Position numbers and translations under genes: made by a program
Notes under the pieces: model-generated
What the model was told of the DNA's origin: nothing
Databases searched by the model: none
The model's input: only the letters and a program-made list of their open reading frames with translations
Shown: positions 48,086 to 60,570 of the stretch, piece by piece
Layout: the number at the start of each line of letters is the position of its first letter
Numbering within the stretch: position 1 is the first letter of the stretch
Assembly: GCA_007570785.1 (NCBI GenBank)
Contig: ML660774.1
Coordinates: 10,424,185-10,488,184 of the forward strand
DNA: 64,000 nt
Reading direction: 5' to 3'
Source: Antilocapra americana
Taxonomy: Eukaryota; Chordata; Mammalia; Artiodactyla; Antilocapridae

Positions 48086-49789
48086 GATAAGTATTATAAA
48101 ATATATTATCAAAATAATAAATTAACAAAATACAGAATGGGAAGAGAAAAAGAACTAGAGTAAGTTTATGATTAGCTTATGTATGTTAGGTCGGCAGGAC
48201 AACGTTATATCTTGCATCTAAAAAATTAAGTGCTAGGAGCTTCAGTACACTTAGTAATATAAAAACTTTGGTTGGACCTTTCTTTTATTTTTCAGCACTG
48301 TCTTCCTTGGCTTCTATGGCCATTGCCTGGTAATCATTCTTAAGAACGCATTCAAGACAAGTATACTTAATGAGCTGTTCCTGGGTATCTGAAAATATCT
48401 TTATCCTGTTAAACAGAATTAATTGTTTCCTAACTTCAAAGTTCTAGGCGCCAATGGATTTGGATTTGCTCTGCTGACAACTAACATGTATTTTGCTTTA
48501 TGCTAACTGAATTCTCATTTATTTTTCATTTTTTTTTTTGCTTTTCCTCTCCTCTCTGGAAACATTTAGAATCTTCTATTTAAGATCAGTGCATGTGTTC
48601 AGTCTTATTCACTTGTACCTTTCATTCTGAAGTCTCAGTTGTCTCTTTGAACACTGGGAATTTCTGTTTTCTTCTTTTTCTCTTTTATTATTTCCTTCCC
48701 CCTGATTTTCTCTGTCATTTTTTTTTTTTGCTAAAATTCCTATGAACTAAACACTGAATCTTCTGATTGGTCACCTTAATTCTTTTCTTTTCCTTCCCTT
48801 TCTCCCCTGTCTTTTATCTTTATGGCCTGGAGACATACTTGGACTGAAATTCTCAACTCTTTTATTATCTTTTTTGGAAATTACATTTTTAATCTCCAAG
48901 AGGCTTTCTTTAACTCTCTGTTGTTTATATGTTTGCACATAAAATAACACTTTATAAGTATCAAATATTTTTAAATTTTTCTGAGGACACGACACTGAGA
49001 GATTTTTATTTCGTTGAAGCTGTGTTCTGCACATTACTTCTGTTTACATGGCTATGGCTCATCAAAGAGTAAGTGCTACTTTGGGGCGATCTGGTATTGT
49101 ATTGCCTTCCTCCCTCTCCCCCTCAACACTAAAATGGCAAAGTGTTACCCTGGAAAGCAATAAAACTGATGAGCTTTATTTATTTAAAGTAGTTTTTCTG
49201 AACCTCACCTCTACATATTCAGACTTATGTGGTTTAAGCCTTCAGCTCAAAGTCTAATTTTTAAAATAATCTTTAAGAGATTCTTAAAATCAGCCAGATG
49301 TGATAACTCAAGGTTTAACCCCACCCTGCTATCATAGCATCTCACCCTGAAGAATACAGGGCTGGGCCACCCTGCTGGAGGGATGCTTTCACTGTGACTA
49401 GGTAAGGAAATAAAAACTGTCTGCTTACCCAGCATGTCCTCTCATGGGTGTCTCCATTTAGATGATGGCTCTTAATTATTCTTTTGAGTCCATGCTACTT
49501 AGAAACTCCCTTCTCATCTGTTAATGTGATAATACTAGTTTCATACAACACGAGAAGGTAAGCAAATTCCAAGGTCAGGTCAACAGAAATGGAAGAAAAT
49601 TTAGGCTAGCTTTTGGTTTAGGCAAAAAGATTTCTTGTAGCATAACACTCATTAGAACCCATGAGGGCTGTGGATCTACAGAGGTTGGTTATCACAGTAG
49701 TAAGTGTTAATAAAGACTTACATGTATTTACTTCTTTACATAAAATAGTGCTGTCCACACCTATCCATCCCTAAACTCTTGTCATGATT
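48086..49789. other. Unassigned stretch, partly pyrimidine-rich
   Basis: 48520-48900 is T/C-rich and may be a very old repeat, but no family is clear. Confidence 0.45.
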
Positions 49790-49985
49790 TATTTTTCTTC
49801 ATAACATTTATTGTCATTTTACAAAATAGATAGTAATTTATTTTTACTGTCTCCTCCCCAGCTAGGATATAAACTCTATCTTCTCCCCAACTAGAATTTA
49901 AGCAGTATTCAACTTTCGGTTTTGTTTCTTTTCTACTATTTCCCTAGTATGATAGGCCTCTAAGAAATACATAAAGAATAAATTT
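49790..49985 (+). mobile_element. L2 LINE 3' end, sense
   Basis: 'ttcttcataacatttattgt', 'ctgtctcctccccagctagg' and 'agaatttaagcagtattcaa' follow the L2 3' region. Confidence 0.6.
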
Positions 49986-52900
49986 ACTTTCATATCTCAT
50001 TTATGTTAATGTCTCCTGAAGTCCTAACTAGGAATGATGGGTAGGAATGAGAGTAGCTAACAACCATGACCACAAAAATTGACCTGGCAGAAGATATACA
50101 AATTCTGATCCTAGCCATAAGCATAATATCCAATAATATGAATACCAAGATAAAAGTCAACTGTTAAGGATTCAATTCAGTAAGTTTCTTTAAAATGTTT
50201 TCACCTACTGCAATATCCATTATGAAGATACAAATCAACTAACTTATTAACTTCTTAAAGAACTAATGTATACATACACATATGATTTTAACTTTGTGAT
50301 TATATATGTTCATACTAAAGCTAGAACCAGTTTGTCTAGAAAGACTCTCAAAAGTGGATCTATTTCATTTTTTTATGGCTGAATTCTTAAGTTCATTTTG
50401 ATAGTCACATAAAATAATGGATATTCAGTATGAAGGAACTCCCTGCAGAAGTGCTGTGGTAGTCTAATGAGATAAGATTGGGAGAAATTAGTGTTTGACA
50501 GTGTAAGTTCATTATTGCTGACAACACTGGCAGCTTAGTTTACTATGTACTCTCACAATGAAAATAGTATTTGAAGCCAGGTAAACAGCTGAGAAAGTAA
50601 AACTGTTGTGTAATTTTAAAAACCATATATCATAGGGCTTTTTATTTTTTTACTAAAAAAAGTTGGGGGGGATTAAGTTATTGGCCCGTTCCATTGTGAA
50701 TACAAAAAGTAGACTCTCTAATTCATCAACGTTTAGTATAGAACAAGGTAAATGCATATAGCTTGCCTCTCCACAGCCACAGTCAGCCGTATTCTAAACT
50801 TAATGGACGCTTATCACGTAGTCCCTTTTTGTGGTCCCTCCTCTAACCACTTTCTGGCACGATTTCTCTCCTTTAATTTCAGACACTTGAAATCCCTCTC
50901 TAGCAATCTCTGTTTCCTTCCTAGATAGCTCAAGGTCTATGCTCTCTCAATGTCCCAGTCAAGAGAAAAAGAATCATTGTAGGAAAGTGACGTATAAACA
51001 CTGAGTGTGAAACCTGGACTCTGAGAAGACAAAATCTGAAACAGAACTCATGAGGTACAGATTACAGAACGCACTTCATGAAGGCCCAGCCCCTACAATA
51101 GCAATTTCACACAGCCAGAAGACTAAACTGAATTTACACAGCCAGGAGACTAAAACCAAATTTTATTTAAAAACCAAAAAAATAAAAACAAAACAAAAAA
51201 GAAGTCTGTCTGCTGAGGTTATGAGCATCCCAAGAGACACTGGTAGTTAAGAAGGGTCTAAAGTCAAGACTCTGCTACTGGGCATATAGTCTGTTAAATT
51301 CTCTCTTCAAAATACAAACTACCATCCAAATATCTGTGATCATCTCCAGCCACATCTCTTGGTCTGAGAAACTACCACTCTCAGTTGGCTTTCTGAAGCC
51401 AAATAAATAAATAAACTGTCATTTATAGTTTAACAAAGAGTTCTTATTAACTTAAATTAGAAGTGGAAGAGAAGCTCCCTTCATGTTTCCGCTAAGCAAG
51501 GAATGAAAGCATGAAGCCAGGGCAGACACCCGTCATGAGTTCAGTTTTGAGATTTCTGGGAGTATTCTGAATGTCTGAGGTCAACCATCAGCACAATTTC
51601 TCTGTTTTGTGAACTCTACTAGAAAAGCATTAAGCTTCTCCTCCACCTAGCAGGCAGTCTCCAGCATGATCTCACAACACTGCCATCCAGCTTACTCATC
51701 ACGGCCCCTCAATGAGAACCTGTCCATCACAGTTCTCCATGGATCTCTACCTGTCACCCCTGCTTCTTTTAGACCAGATTCTTTTGAAAAATGATTATCT
51801 CCTCCAGCTGACATATCATAAGCTTGCCTTTCATCTCAATATGTATTGCTGTTACCTAATAGATCATGTTCATTTCCTTTTGTGAAAATTTAATGCTTTC
51901 TCAATGTTCTGAGACGAAATTCTTTACATCATCCTTCAGAAAATTACTAGGCACTGCCCAAATGATCGTTCTCCCTTTATAAAGCAGAAGTAAGATTTTA
52001 CAAAGTGAATTCTTCACAACAGAAAGTATCTCTAACTCTGGCCATAAGTTGATCATTTTATAAAAATCAAAATTCAGGTCAGATAGCTAAAGGTTGCTGT
52101 TTGACATCTTCTAGATAGTTGCTTAACCCCAATCTATGCTTTATCATTTCACTGCCAAAGACCTGAACTTGAAAAGAGACTAAAATACCACTTGTTTTTC
52201 TAAAATCTTTAGTTCTTCTTTAAAAACATTAAAATCATGGATAAAACAACCAAGGAGGAAAGCCAACATGACGTAAATGTGTTAAAATGGAAAAAACTAT
52301 AATTATTTTTATCATTTGCTCGAAAACTATGATACTATTAGGAAATATAAATGCAGTTGTGCAGATATAACCTTTCACAGTCATAAAAACCTTTTAGAGA
52401 TGGGCATACGACTTAAACTAAATGATGGTGAAACTATCAAAAGAGGAAGAAACTAGTTCTGGTACATAGGAAGTGATGCCAACAGTTCAGCAACTTGCTT
52501 CATATAATGAGGAAGCAAAGATCAAAGCTTATAATAGCAGTCTGTTAAATACATGTTAAGACTCAATTGCTAAAAAGCAAATGATAAAATGGCAGAGGTT
52601 TAACCTACCTACCTGTGTTTACCTCAACTCCCAAAGATCTTTCAATTTTCAAGTTTGGTCTCTCAAATACATGGCTTACTTTGCTTTATTCAGAATTCAG
52701 CAAGCTATTACAATGTTAAATATTTTGTTCTGCTTTATTACATTGAATATACAAGATTAATTAGCTTGATAGTACATTTTACAGACTCATAATTTCTGGA
52801 TAGGATCAAAGACATTTGTCTACGCTACCAAAATGTGTATCTTTCCTAAACACATACTGCATCTTGACAGTTATATATGGTGGAAATGAGGAGAAGGGAC

Positions 52901-53619
52901 TCACGGGTGACCTTAAAAGGCTACTCAAAATCACTTACGCTATTTAATTTCTAAGCAAGTTAGACATCTCATGCTTCATGAGTCCCTCAATGTTTTCCGG
53001 TGATGGATATACCTTTCTTTGCCTGCTATACACTGTGAACTTTGAATGTACACAGGGACTGGAATTCTTTTGCTACCAAACGTATTGGAAACCTACAGAC
53101 ATGATTAGACTTGGTGGTTTTATGTGTTTTATCAGCCAGTGACATCATGACATGTGAGAATGTTCTGCCAACAAAAGTCAAAATTTCCTAACATTAAATT
53201 TTTCTCAGACAAATCACATGTACTAAATGTCATTTAATTTATACAACGATTTGAATGCAATCCAGACCCAAGGCAGGAAAAAAACATTCCTCAACCACCA
53301 CGCTTATTACAGCAAGACGATTGATTCTGAGCAAAACACTAAGTCAGGATTTGCGAGCTATTAAAAGTTAAACAAAATAATTCGATATCTACACAAAGGG
53401 ATACGTTCTTTTGTCTTTTCAGTTCTATCTCATTTGATGAAGTATCAGGCTCCCTACTGGGAAAAACAGACAAAAGCCAGTAAACAGTAACTTTCTTTTA
53501 ATGTTTGTTTTTATCTGTGAATCACAAAAGTAACATGGCAATAAGTAAATGAGTTGAATGAGGTATGCAGAGAACAGAGCACTCTACCAAATTGCTTCTT
53601 TTAGAGATAAAAACTCTAA
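49986..53619. other. Unassigned intergenic stretch
   Basis: 3.6 kb with no repeat I can name except a small tandem at 51105-51165. Confidence 0.5.
51105..51165. repeat. Short imperfect tandem duplication, about 30 bp x 2
   Basis: cacacagccagaagactaaa and the next unit acacagccaggagactaaaa lie about 28 bp apart. Confidence 0.8.
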
Positions 53620-54250
53620 GATAAGTGTGTCCAAGGGGAGATTAAAGCAAGTCAGCAGAGTTCTTGCGAGACAAATTAGCATTACACTTCCAGGGGAAGG
53701 GCTTTTTATCAAGCCCAGTCATTTAGGTAAAGTATAATCAAGCACATATAAACCCAAAATGCATCTCACAATTTTTCTGCTAACCCCGAGTTAATCTTTA
53801 AAAAATCATATCCCCAAAACAAATTCTTTAAAAGCCATACTCTGTGGACAATCGCCTAAAAGAACAAGGGCCCAGTCCTGACAAATTGGGTCTAATAAAG
53901 CAGAATGAAGGCATGATTGGATTCTTTATTTATGAGATATGGCGGAGCAGCTGCATGGCTATACCATCTCCTAAATGGTTTCCGCCTCCAGCAGTTGTCT
54001 ACAGCAGATGGAAAAGAGACAAGCTCCACTTAATATGTCACAGCATCAGCATGGTCATAAAAGAGTCCTCAGCAATTCTCTTTTGAACAGAAGCCACCTG
54101 TTTACTGTAAGTCTACCTCTTATTTCCCAAACCACAATTTTAATTTGCAACCTGTACCTGAAGGAGCATACCTTGCAGTTCAAAGCTGCCAGGCTGCAAG
54201 TCAATCACAAGTATTTGAAGAGTCCACATCTCTGGTAGAATCCGAACAGT
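53620..54250. promoter_or_regulatory. Candidate conserved non-coding element (speculative)
   Basis: Repeat-free, with balanced composition and many motif-like words: E-boxes (cagctg near 53949, cagatg near 54005) and TAAT-type sites. The overlapping short open frames (53844-54086 and 53975-54238) lack protein features. No conservation data are available, so this is a guess from texture. Confidence 0.2.
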
Positions 54251-54887
54251 TTAAAATTTTAATGTGTTCAAAGCTTGCTTCTAAATGATCTAATCTGTCT
54301 TCTCCTAGAAAGGGGTTTCATTTTAATTACAATTTCAGTTGGCATTTTATTTTGCTTTTGCTTTATTCTAGAACTAAGTTTATTAGAAACAGCCTCATTA
54401 CCTCTTTGGTTATTAGAAACAGATCCATTATGTCTTCTACTTTATCTCAGTAGCAGAGATCAAGGCTGAAAAACTAAAAGATTTGTCTCTAGCCTGTGAC
54501 TATTATTTATCTCAGAAAGAATGAGTGTTTCATCAGGCATCCGGGACCCTTTCCTGTTCATTACAGGAAATCATCAGTGTCTACAGTCACCTATGATGGT
54601 ATAGCACTGATCATACGTCTCATAGGAGGGAAAGAAAAAAAATTGCTTAAAAAACTGGAGCTAGTGCATAAATCTAAAATCAAAGGTAAGAGACATCATG
54701 AGAGCATCAGTTCGTATTACAGTGCTATAAATCTATTCTTTTGTTCAGTTATACATTATCAAGCGATCCAAGTCACAAATGCCACTCCATCCTTTCACAC
54801 TGACATTACTTGTTGTTACAAACAAACTACAAATGATATATTTTAGAAGACAAAAATGGATCAGGTTAAATAGTAAATTACTACAAA
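54251..54887. other. Unassigned sequence
   Basis: A 116-codon open frame (54496-54846) shows no recognisable domain. Confidence 0.45.
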
Positions 54888-54972
54888 GATAATGAAGGAC
54901 AGGGAAGTCTGGCATGCTGCAGTCCAAGAGGCTGCAAAGAGTTGGACACAATTTAGCAACAGGACAACAACA
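54888..54972 (+). mobile_element. BovB-type 3' tail fragment with AAC repeats
   Basis: 'aatgaaggacagggaagtct', 'ggcatgctgcagtccaagag' and 'gctgcaaagagttggacaca' are the BovB/Bov-A 3' end, followed by (AAC)n-like sequence. Confidence 0.85.
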
Positions 54973-55713
54973 ACACAAAGATCACACATTTGATGCCCAA
55001 CCCCATGTTCTTGCTTAGGCGCCCTCCCAAACGCCTCTACAAACATCCTGAGGTATGCTAATGCAGGCATGCACAACACACAGAAGACTGCATTTTCATC
55101 CCCAGGATCCAGCAGCTTTATGTTTGACCATCTTTTCATCTGCTCAGCTGAACAACTCCTAATGGAGGACCACAGCCATCATTTTGCACAAATGGCTTGT
55201 GATAACTCGCTTGTCATCCTTTCACAGCAAGCCCTGTAGTGCTGTTTCTCAGTTTATAAGAAACAGAAGGATCTCATCAGACATCTATTCAGGAAAAGTG
55301 GTGAAAAATAAAACATTCCTGACATTTTGCATTTGACCAAATAATGCTGAAGTATTTCTGAATAGTATATCACATAGACTCAAAGAACAGAAGCATAAAC
55401 CTATTTCCCTTATGGGAAACAGGCAATCTCTCCCTTGGAGAAAAACATAAAAATGACATCTCTTTTTAAAAAATTTAATACTATAGCATAAGTATGGTAA
55501 TCAGAAAGACCTTCCTAATATATATATTTAACAAGAGCTCATCAGGTGTCATAACATTTCTAAAGGATCTTTCTTCAAAAGGAAGACTAGTTCTCAGGAC
55601 TGAACAAGCATGGGTTTGCTAATACATCTCTTTGGATAACTTCTGATTAACAGGAGTGGGATAATTTGTATTTCTCAAATATAAAAATGACATTTTTATT
55701 ATAACATTTTATT
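54973..55713. other. Unassigned sequence
   Basis: Nothing recognised. Confidence 0.5.
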
Positions 55714-55850
55714 GGACATGGAACAGACTGGTTCCAAATAGGATAAGGAGTACGTCAAGGCTGTATATTGTCACCTTGCTTATTTAACTTATATGCAGAG
55801 TACATCATGAGAAACGCTGGGCTGGAAGAAGCACAAGCTAGAATCAAGAT

Positions 55851-55860
55851 GACCAGGAGA
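55851..55860. repeat. Left target-site duplication of L1 within BovB
   Basis: gaccaggaga, exact at 57092-57101. Confidence 0.88.
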
Positions 55861-57091
55861 GGAAAACATAGGCAAAACACTCTCCGACATAAACCGAAGC
55901 AGGATCCTCTATGACCCACCTCCCAGAATATTGGAAATAAAAGCACAAATAAACAAATGGGACCTAATTAAAATGAAAAGCTTCTGCACAACAAAGGAAA
56001 CTAAAAGCAAGGTGAAAAGGCAGCCTTCAGAATGAGAGAAAATAATAGCAAATGAAGCAATGGACAAACAATTAATCTCAAAATATACAAGCAACTCCTG
56101 CAGCTCCATTCTAGAAAAATAAATGACCCAGTCAAAAAGTGGGCCAAAGAACTCAACAGACATTTCTCCAAAGAAGACATAAAAATGGCTAACACATGAA
56201 AAGATGCTCAACATCACTCATTATCAGAGAAATGCAAATCAAAACCACAATGAGGTACCACTTTACACCAGTCAGAATGGCTGCCATCCAAAAGTCTACA
56301 AGCAATAAATGCTGGAGAGGATGTGGAGAAAAGGGAACCCTCTTACACTGTTGGTGGGAATGCAAACTAGTACAGCCACTATGGAGAACAGTGTGGAGAT
56401 TCCTTAAAAAACTGCAAATAGACCTGCCATATGACCCAGCAATCCCACTGCTGGGCATACACACCAAGGAAACCAGAAATGAAAGAGAGACGTGTACCCC
56501 AATGTTCATTGCTGCATTGTTTACAATAGCCAGGACATGGAAGCAACCTAGATGTCCATCAACAGATGAATGGATAAGAAAGCAGTGGTACATATACACA
56601 ATGGAATATCACTCAGCCATTAAAAAGAATTCATTTGAATCAGTTCTACTGAGGTGGACGGAACTGGAGCCTATTATACAGAGTGAAGTAAGTCAGAAGG
56701 AAAAACAAAAATACAGTATAGTAATGCATATATATGGAATTTAGAAAGATGGTAATGAGAACCTGGTATGCGAGACAGCAAAAGAAACGCAGGTGTATAG
56801 AAGAGTCTTGTGGACTCTATGGAAAAGGGCAAGGGTGGGATGATATGGGAGAACGGCATTAAAACATGTTAATTAGAATCGCCAGCCCAGGCTTGATTCT
56901 CAGGGCTGGTGCACCGGGATGACCCAGAGAGAGGGAATTGGGAGGGAGGAGGGAGAGGATTCTGGAAGGGGAACACATGTATACCCATGGAGGATTCATG
57001 TCAATGTATGGCAAAACCAACACAATAAAGTAAATTAAATTTAAAAAAAAGAAAGAAAGAAAGAAATGAAAATTGAATGAAAAAAAAAAAA
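55861..57091 (+). mobile_element. 5'-truncated young L1 inserted in BovB
   Basis: Begins at a position equivalent to 42107 of the full-length L1 and runs to the 3' end. It contains the four bases (near 56066) missing from the full-length copy. Other small indels break its frame; the longest open part is 56196-56744 (182 codons), with the cysteine-rich C-terminal segment. The tail is compound: A-rich, (GAAA)n at about 57050-57067, a short non-A patch, then A-run. The 3' UTR is of a different type from that of 36447-43306. Confidence 0.93.
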
Positions 57092-57101
57092 GACCAGGAG
57101 A
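57092..57101. repeat. Right target-site duplication of L1 within BovB
   Basis: Exact partner of 55851-55860. Confidence 0.88.
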
Positions 57102-57885
57102 AATATCAATAACCTCAGATATGCAGATGACACCACCCTTATGGCAGAAAGAGAAGAGGAACTAAAGAGCCTCTTGATGAAAGAGGAGAGTGAAAAAGTT
57201 GGCTTGAAACTCAACATTCAGAAAACTAAAATCAGGGCATCTGGTCCCATCCCTTCACGGCAAATAGATGGGGAAACAGTGGCTGATTTTATTTTTGGGG
57301 GCTCCACAATCACTGCAGATGGTGATTGCAGTCATGAGATTAAATGACGCTTACTCTGTGGAAGGAAAGTTATGACCAACCTAGATATCATATCAAAAAG
57401 CAGAGACATTACTTTGCCAACAAAGGTCTGTCTAGTCAAGGCTATGGTTTTTCCAGTAGTCATGTATGGATGTGAGAGTTGGACTATAAAGAAAACTGAG
57501 CACTGAACAACTGATGCTTTTGAACTGTGATGTTGGAGAAGACTCTAGAGTCCCTTGGACTGCAAGGAGATCCAACCAGTCCATCCCAAGGGAGATCAGT
57601 CCTGGGTGTTCATTGGAAGGACTGATGTTGAAGCTGAAACTCCAATACTTTGGCCACCTCATGCGAAGAGTTGACTCATTGGAAAAGACCCTGATGCTGG
57701 GAAGGATTGGGGGCAGGAAAAGAAGGGGATGACAGGAGAAGGATGAGATGGCTAGATGGCATCACCAACTTGATGGACATGAATTTGGGTAAAGTCTGGG
57801 AGTTGGTGATGGACAGGGAGGCCTGGCTTGCTACAATTCATGGGGTCGCAAAGAGTTGGACATGACTGACTGAACTGAAATGAAT

Positions 57886-58569
57886 GTCAGATATTTCCAA
57901 GATGGCTTACAAGTCATAACCACATCCTCCTTGTATTTGTCACTATTAACATTCCAATCTTAAAAGTTGAGAAAGCAGAAAATAAAAATGTAACACAGGA
58001 TTACTCTTGAGTAAATTCACTATTTTTAATTTAAAAGTTTTGAATAAGAAATTAGTACATGTTTCATATTTCTGTTTTTTGTCCCCAACATAATGGTGTT
58101 ACGAGTTTATGGTAGAGTAAAATTAGTCTTAAAATTTCAAAGAAATATATTTTTAAATTTGGGTAATTTACAGAAATGATTATATACTTTACACATTTGT
58201 ATAATTCAAAATAAACATATTTTCACTTATTTATTCATGCCCTTTTTGTTTTGAAGAAATTAAATAAGTTTAAAGTACTTTTAGCATCCACATTCATGCA
58301 GTGCTCATCTGAGAACTTCAATTTTATATCATTCAGTAAAGGTGGTTTTATATTGCATACTATGTAGAATTAGAAAAGATGGTGAATGTTGCCTCAACAG
58401 GCAGACTACTATACTGCTAGCAACTAAATAGAAATCTAGATTATAAAGGTTTTTACTCTAGTCTAAAACTGCATATTAATATATGCATTAACTTTTGACA
58501 TTAAAAATTTAAAAAACAGAAAATAGCATAGAGTAAAATAAAAGCCCCTTTTCCCTGAATCATTTAAAG
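57886..58569. other. Unassigned AT-rich stretch
   Basis: Nothing recognised. Confidence 0.5.
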
Positions 58570-58715
58570 GTCAACAAACTCATAAAGTAAGTATTGTCAT
58601 CTCATTTTACAGATGAGGAAACTGAGACACAGATTAGTTCAGTAACTTGCCTAGGAATATCACTGCTTGAGTGATAGACTCAAACCAGAGCTTTGAGGCC
58701 CTGAAATCCACACAA
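58570..58715 (-). mobile_element. MIR SINE, antisense
   Basis: 'ctcattttacagatgaggaa', 'actgagacacagattagttc' and 'agtaacttgcctaggaatat' are the classic antisense MIR core. Confidence 0.93.
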
Positions 58716-58735
58716 ATTTTTTTTTGTGCATAAAA

Positions 58736-60462
58736 GACACCTGCGTCTGGCCAAGATGAAGTAAAACATTCCAGATTTATTCTCCCTCTTGAATCAATTA
58801 GAGAGATGGACAAAATAAATAAACATTTTTCAAGACATTGGACATTAAGCAATGAAGGACAGTGATCCCTGAGAAATGAAAAACAAGATGAGCCCTCCAC
58901 TTGTCCTAGTTTGGAGGGTGTTTCTAGGCTGAAATGTAGGGAAGAGAGTTATTAGTGAAGATCAGCAATGTCACACAGGTGGGGAGACCCAACTGGAAGA
59001 CTGGAAAGGCAAAGACTGCTAGAGTTTACAGGACAAAATACTGGAAAGGAGAGAAATGCACAGACAGAACGCTAGGGAACTTCATTAAGTGTGTCTTATA
59101 CACATAGCCACTTCCTGATGCAGGAAATGCTGGGCTGGATGAATTACAAGATGGATGCAAGATTGTCAGGAGAAATATCAACAACCTCAGATATGCAGAT
59201 GACCATCTTAGTGGCAGAAAGTGAAGAGGAACTAAAGAGCCAGCATACAACTCAAGATTCAAAAAACTAAGATTATGGCATTCCTTCATGGCAAACAGAT
59301 GAGGGAGACAATGTAAACAGTGACAGATCTTATTTTCTTGGGCTGTAAAAACACTGCAGATAGTGACTGCAGCCATGATATTAAAAGATGCTTGCTCCTT
59401 GGAAGAAAAGCTATGTCAAACCTAGACAGCATATTAAAAAGCAGAGGCATCACTTTGCCAGCAAAGGTCAGTAGAGTCAAAGCTATGGTTTTTCCAGTAG
59501 TCATGTATGGTTGTAAGAGTTGGATTATAAAGAAGGCTGGGTGCCAAAGAATTCATACTTTCGAATTATGGTGCTGGTTACGACTCTGGAGACTCCCTTG
59601 GACATCGAGGAGGTCAAACCAGTCAATCCTAAAGGAAATCAACCCTGAATATTCATTAGAAAGACACATGCTGAAGCTCCAATACTTTGGCCACTTGATG
59701 CAAAGAACTGACTCTTTGGAAAAGACCCCAACTCTGGGAAGGATTGAGGGCAGGAGGAGAAGGGGGCGACAGAGGATTAGATGGTTGGATGGCATCACTG
59801 ACTCAATGGACATGAGTTTGAGCAAACTCTGGGAGATAGTGAAGGACAGGGAAGCCTGGCATGCTGCAGTCCATGTGGTTGCAAAGAGTCAAACATGATT
59901 GAATAACTGAACTACAAAACAAGGCTGGAAAGTTTTATAATTCACTGAGCGTTGAGTAAGATATTCAGAAGGGTCTTGTTTTGGTAATGGGAAAACACAG
60001 CCCTAGACTAGATGCTAACAAAGCTGAAAAGCAAAACCTAATAGGATCCTATTCTTTCTGTGTAAGTGAACTATCTCAGAACAAAGCTAAAATTATCCAG
60101 CACACAATAAATGTAAAATCCACAATGTCTGGTATTCAAGCAAAATTATGAGGCATTAAAGAAACAAAAATATAAATAGTGAAGACAAAATAAATTGTTC
60201 TAAATTGAGTCATAAGCGGAATAAACAAACTGGTAGAAACAGATAGGAAAGCTAATCCACACAGCTAACATCATATTTAATGGTGAAACATGAATGCTTT
60301 TCCACAAAAATCAGGAACAAAATAAGGGTGTCCATTCTGACCTTTCCTACTCTAGTCTATACATAATCCCAGAGGTTCCTGCCAGGATAATAGAGCAAGA
60401 AAAACAAGGAAAAGGTGTCTAGATTGGAGAGGGAAAAATGAAATGTACCTGCTCATGTATGT
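58736..60462 (+). mobile_element. Old L1M-type copy: 5' UTR, internal deletion, ORF2 piece; split by BovB
   Basis: 58736-59121 is an old L1 5' UTR ('ggccaagatgaagtaaaaca', 'gaaggacagtgatccctgag', 'ggtggggagacccaactgga'). It is interrupted by BovB and continues at 59915-60250. Then, with about 3 kb of normal L1 missing, 60255-60462 is an RT-region ORF2 piece ('acatcatatttaatggtgaa', 'atcaggaacaaaataagggt'). Confidence 0.78.
59122..59912 (+). mobile_element. BovB LINE 3' portion, sense, inside old L1
   Basis: Starts around 'aggaaatgctgggctggatg' and ends with the BovB tail. The open frame 59320-59898 (192 codons) is the longest BovB piece here and reads [73 protein letters not shown], all C-terminal to the RT core. 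It has an internal deletion around 59240 compared with the other BovB copies. Confidence 0.93.
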
Positions 60463-60570
60463 GTGTGTGAGTTGCTCAGTCCTATCCAACTCTTCGCAAC
60501 CCCATGAACTCTGGCCCACCAGGCTTCTCTGTCCATGGAATTCTCCAGGCTGGGATACTGAAGGGGGTTG
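60463..60570 (-). mobile_element. Bov-tA SINE, partial, antisense
   Basis: 'gagttgctcagtcctatcca', 'accccatgaactctggccca' and 'ccaccaggcttctctgtcca' give the 3' half; the tRNA-derived half is missing. Confidence 0.88.

Larger units (their letters stand above)
55714..57885 (+). mobile_element. BovB LINE 3' portion, split by a young L1
   Basis: 55714-55860 covers the RT region up to the 'gctggaagaagcacaagcta' phrase. It resumes at 57102 with 'aaatatcaataacctcagat' and the YADD-type 'gcagatgacaccacccttat' and continues to the tail at about 57885. Open pieces: 57141-57347 and 57514-57732. The L1 insertion falls just before the RT catalytic motif. Confidence 0.93.

Noticed and set aside
54496..54846. 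116-codon plus-strand frame as a gene
   Set aside because: No family features; AT-rich surroundings make frames of this length by chance plausible.
59320..59898. 192-codon frame as a host gene
   Set aside because: All recognisable phrases are BovB C-terminal sequence, and the upstream RT part is missing.
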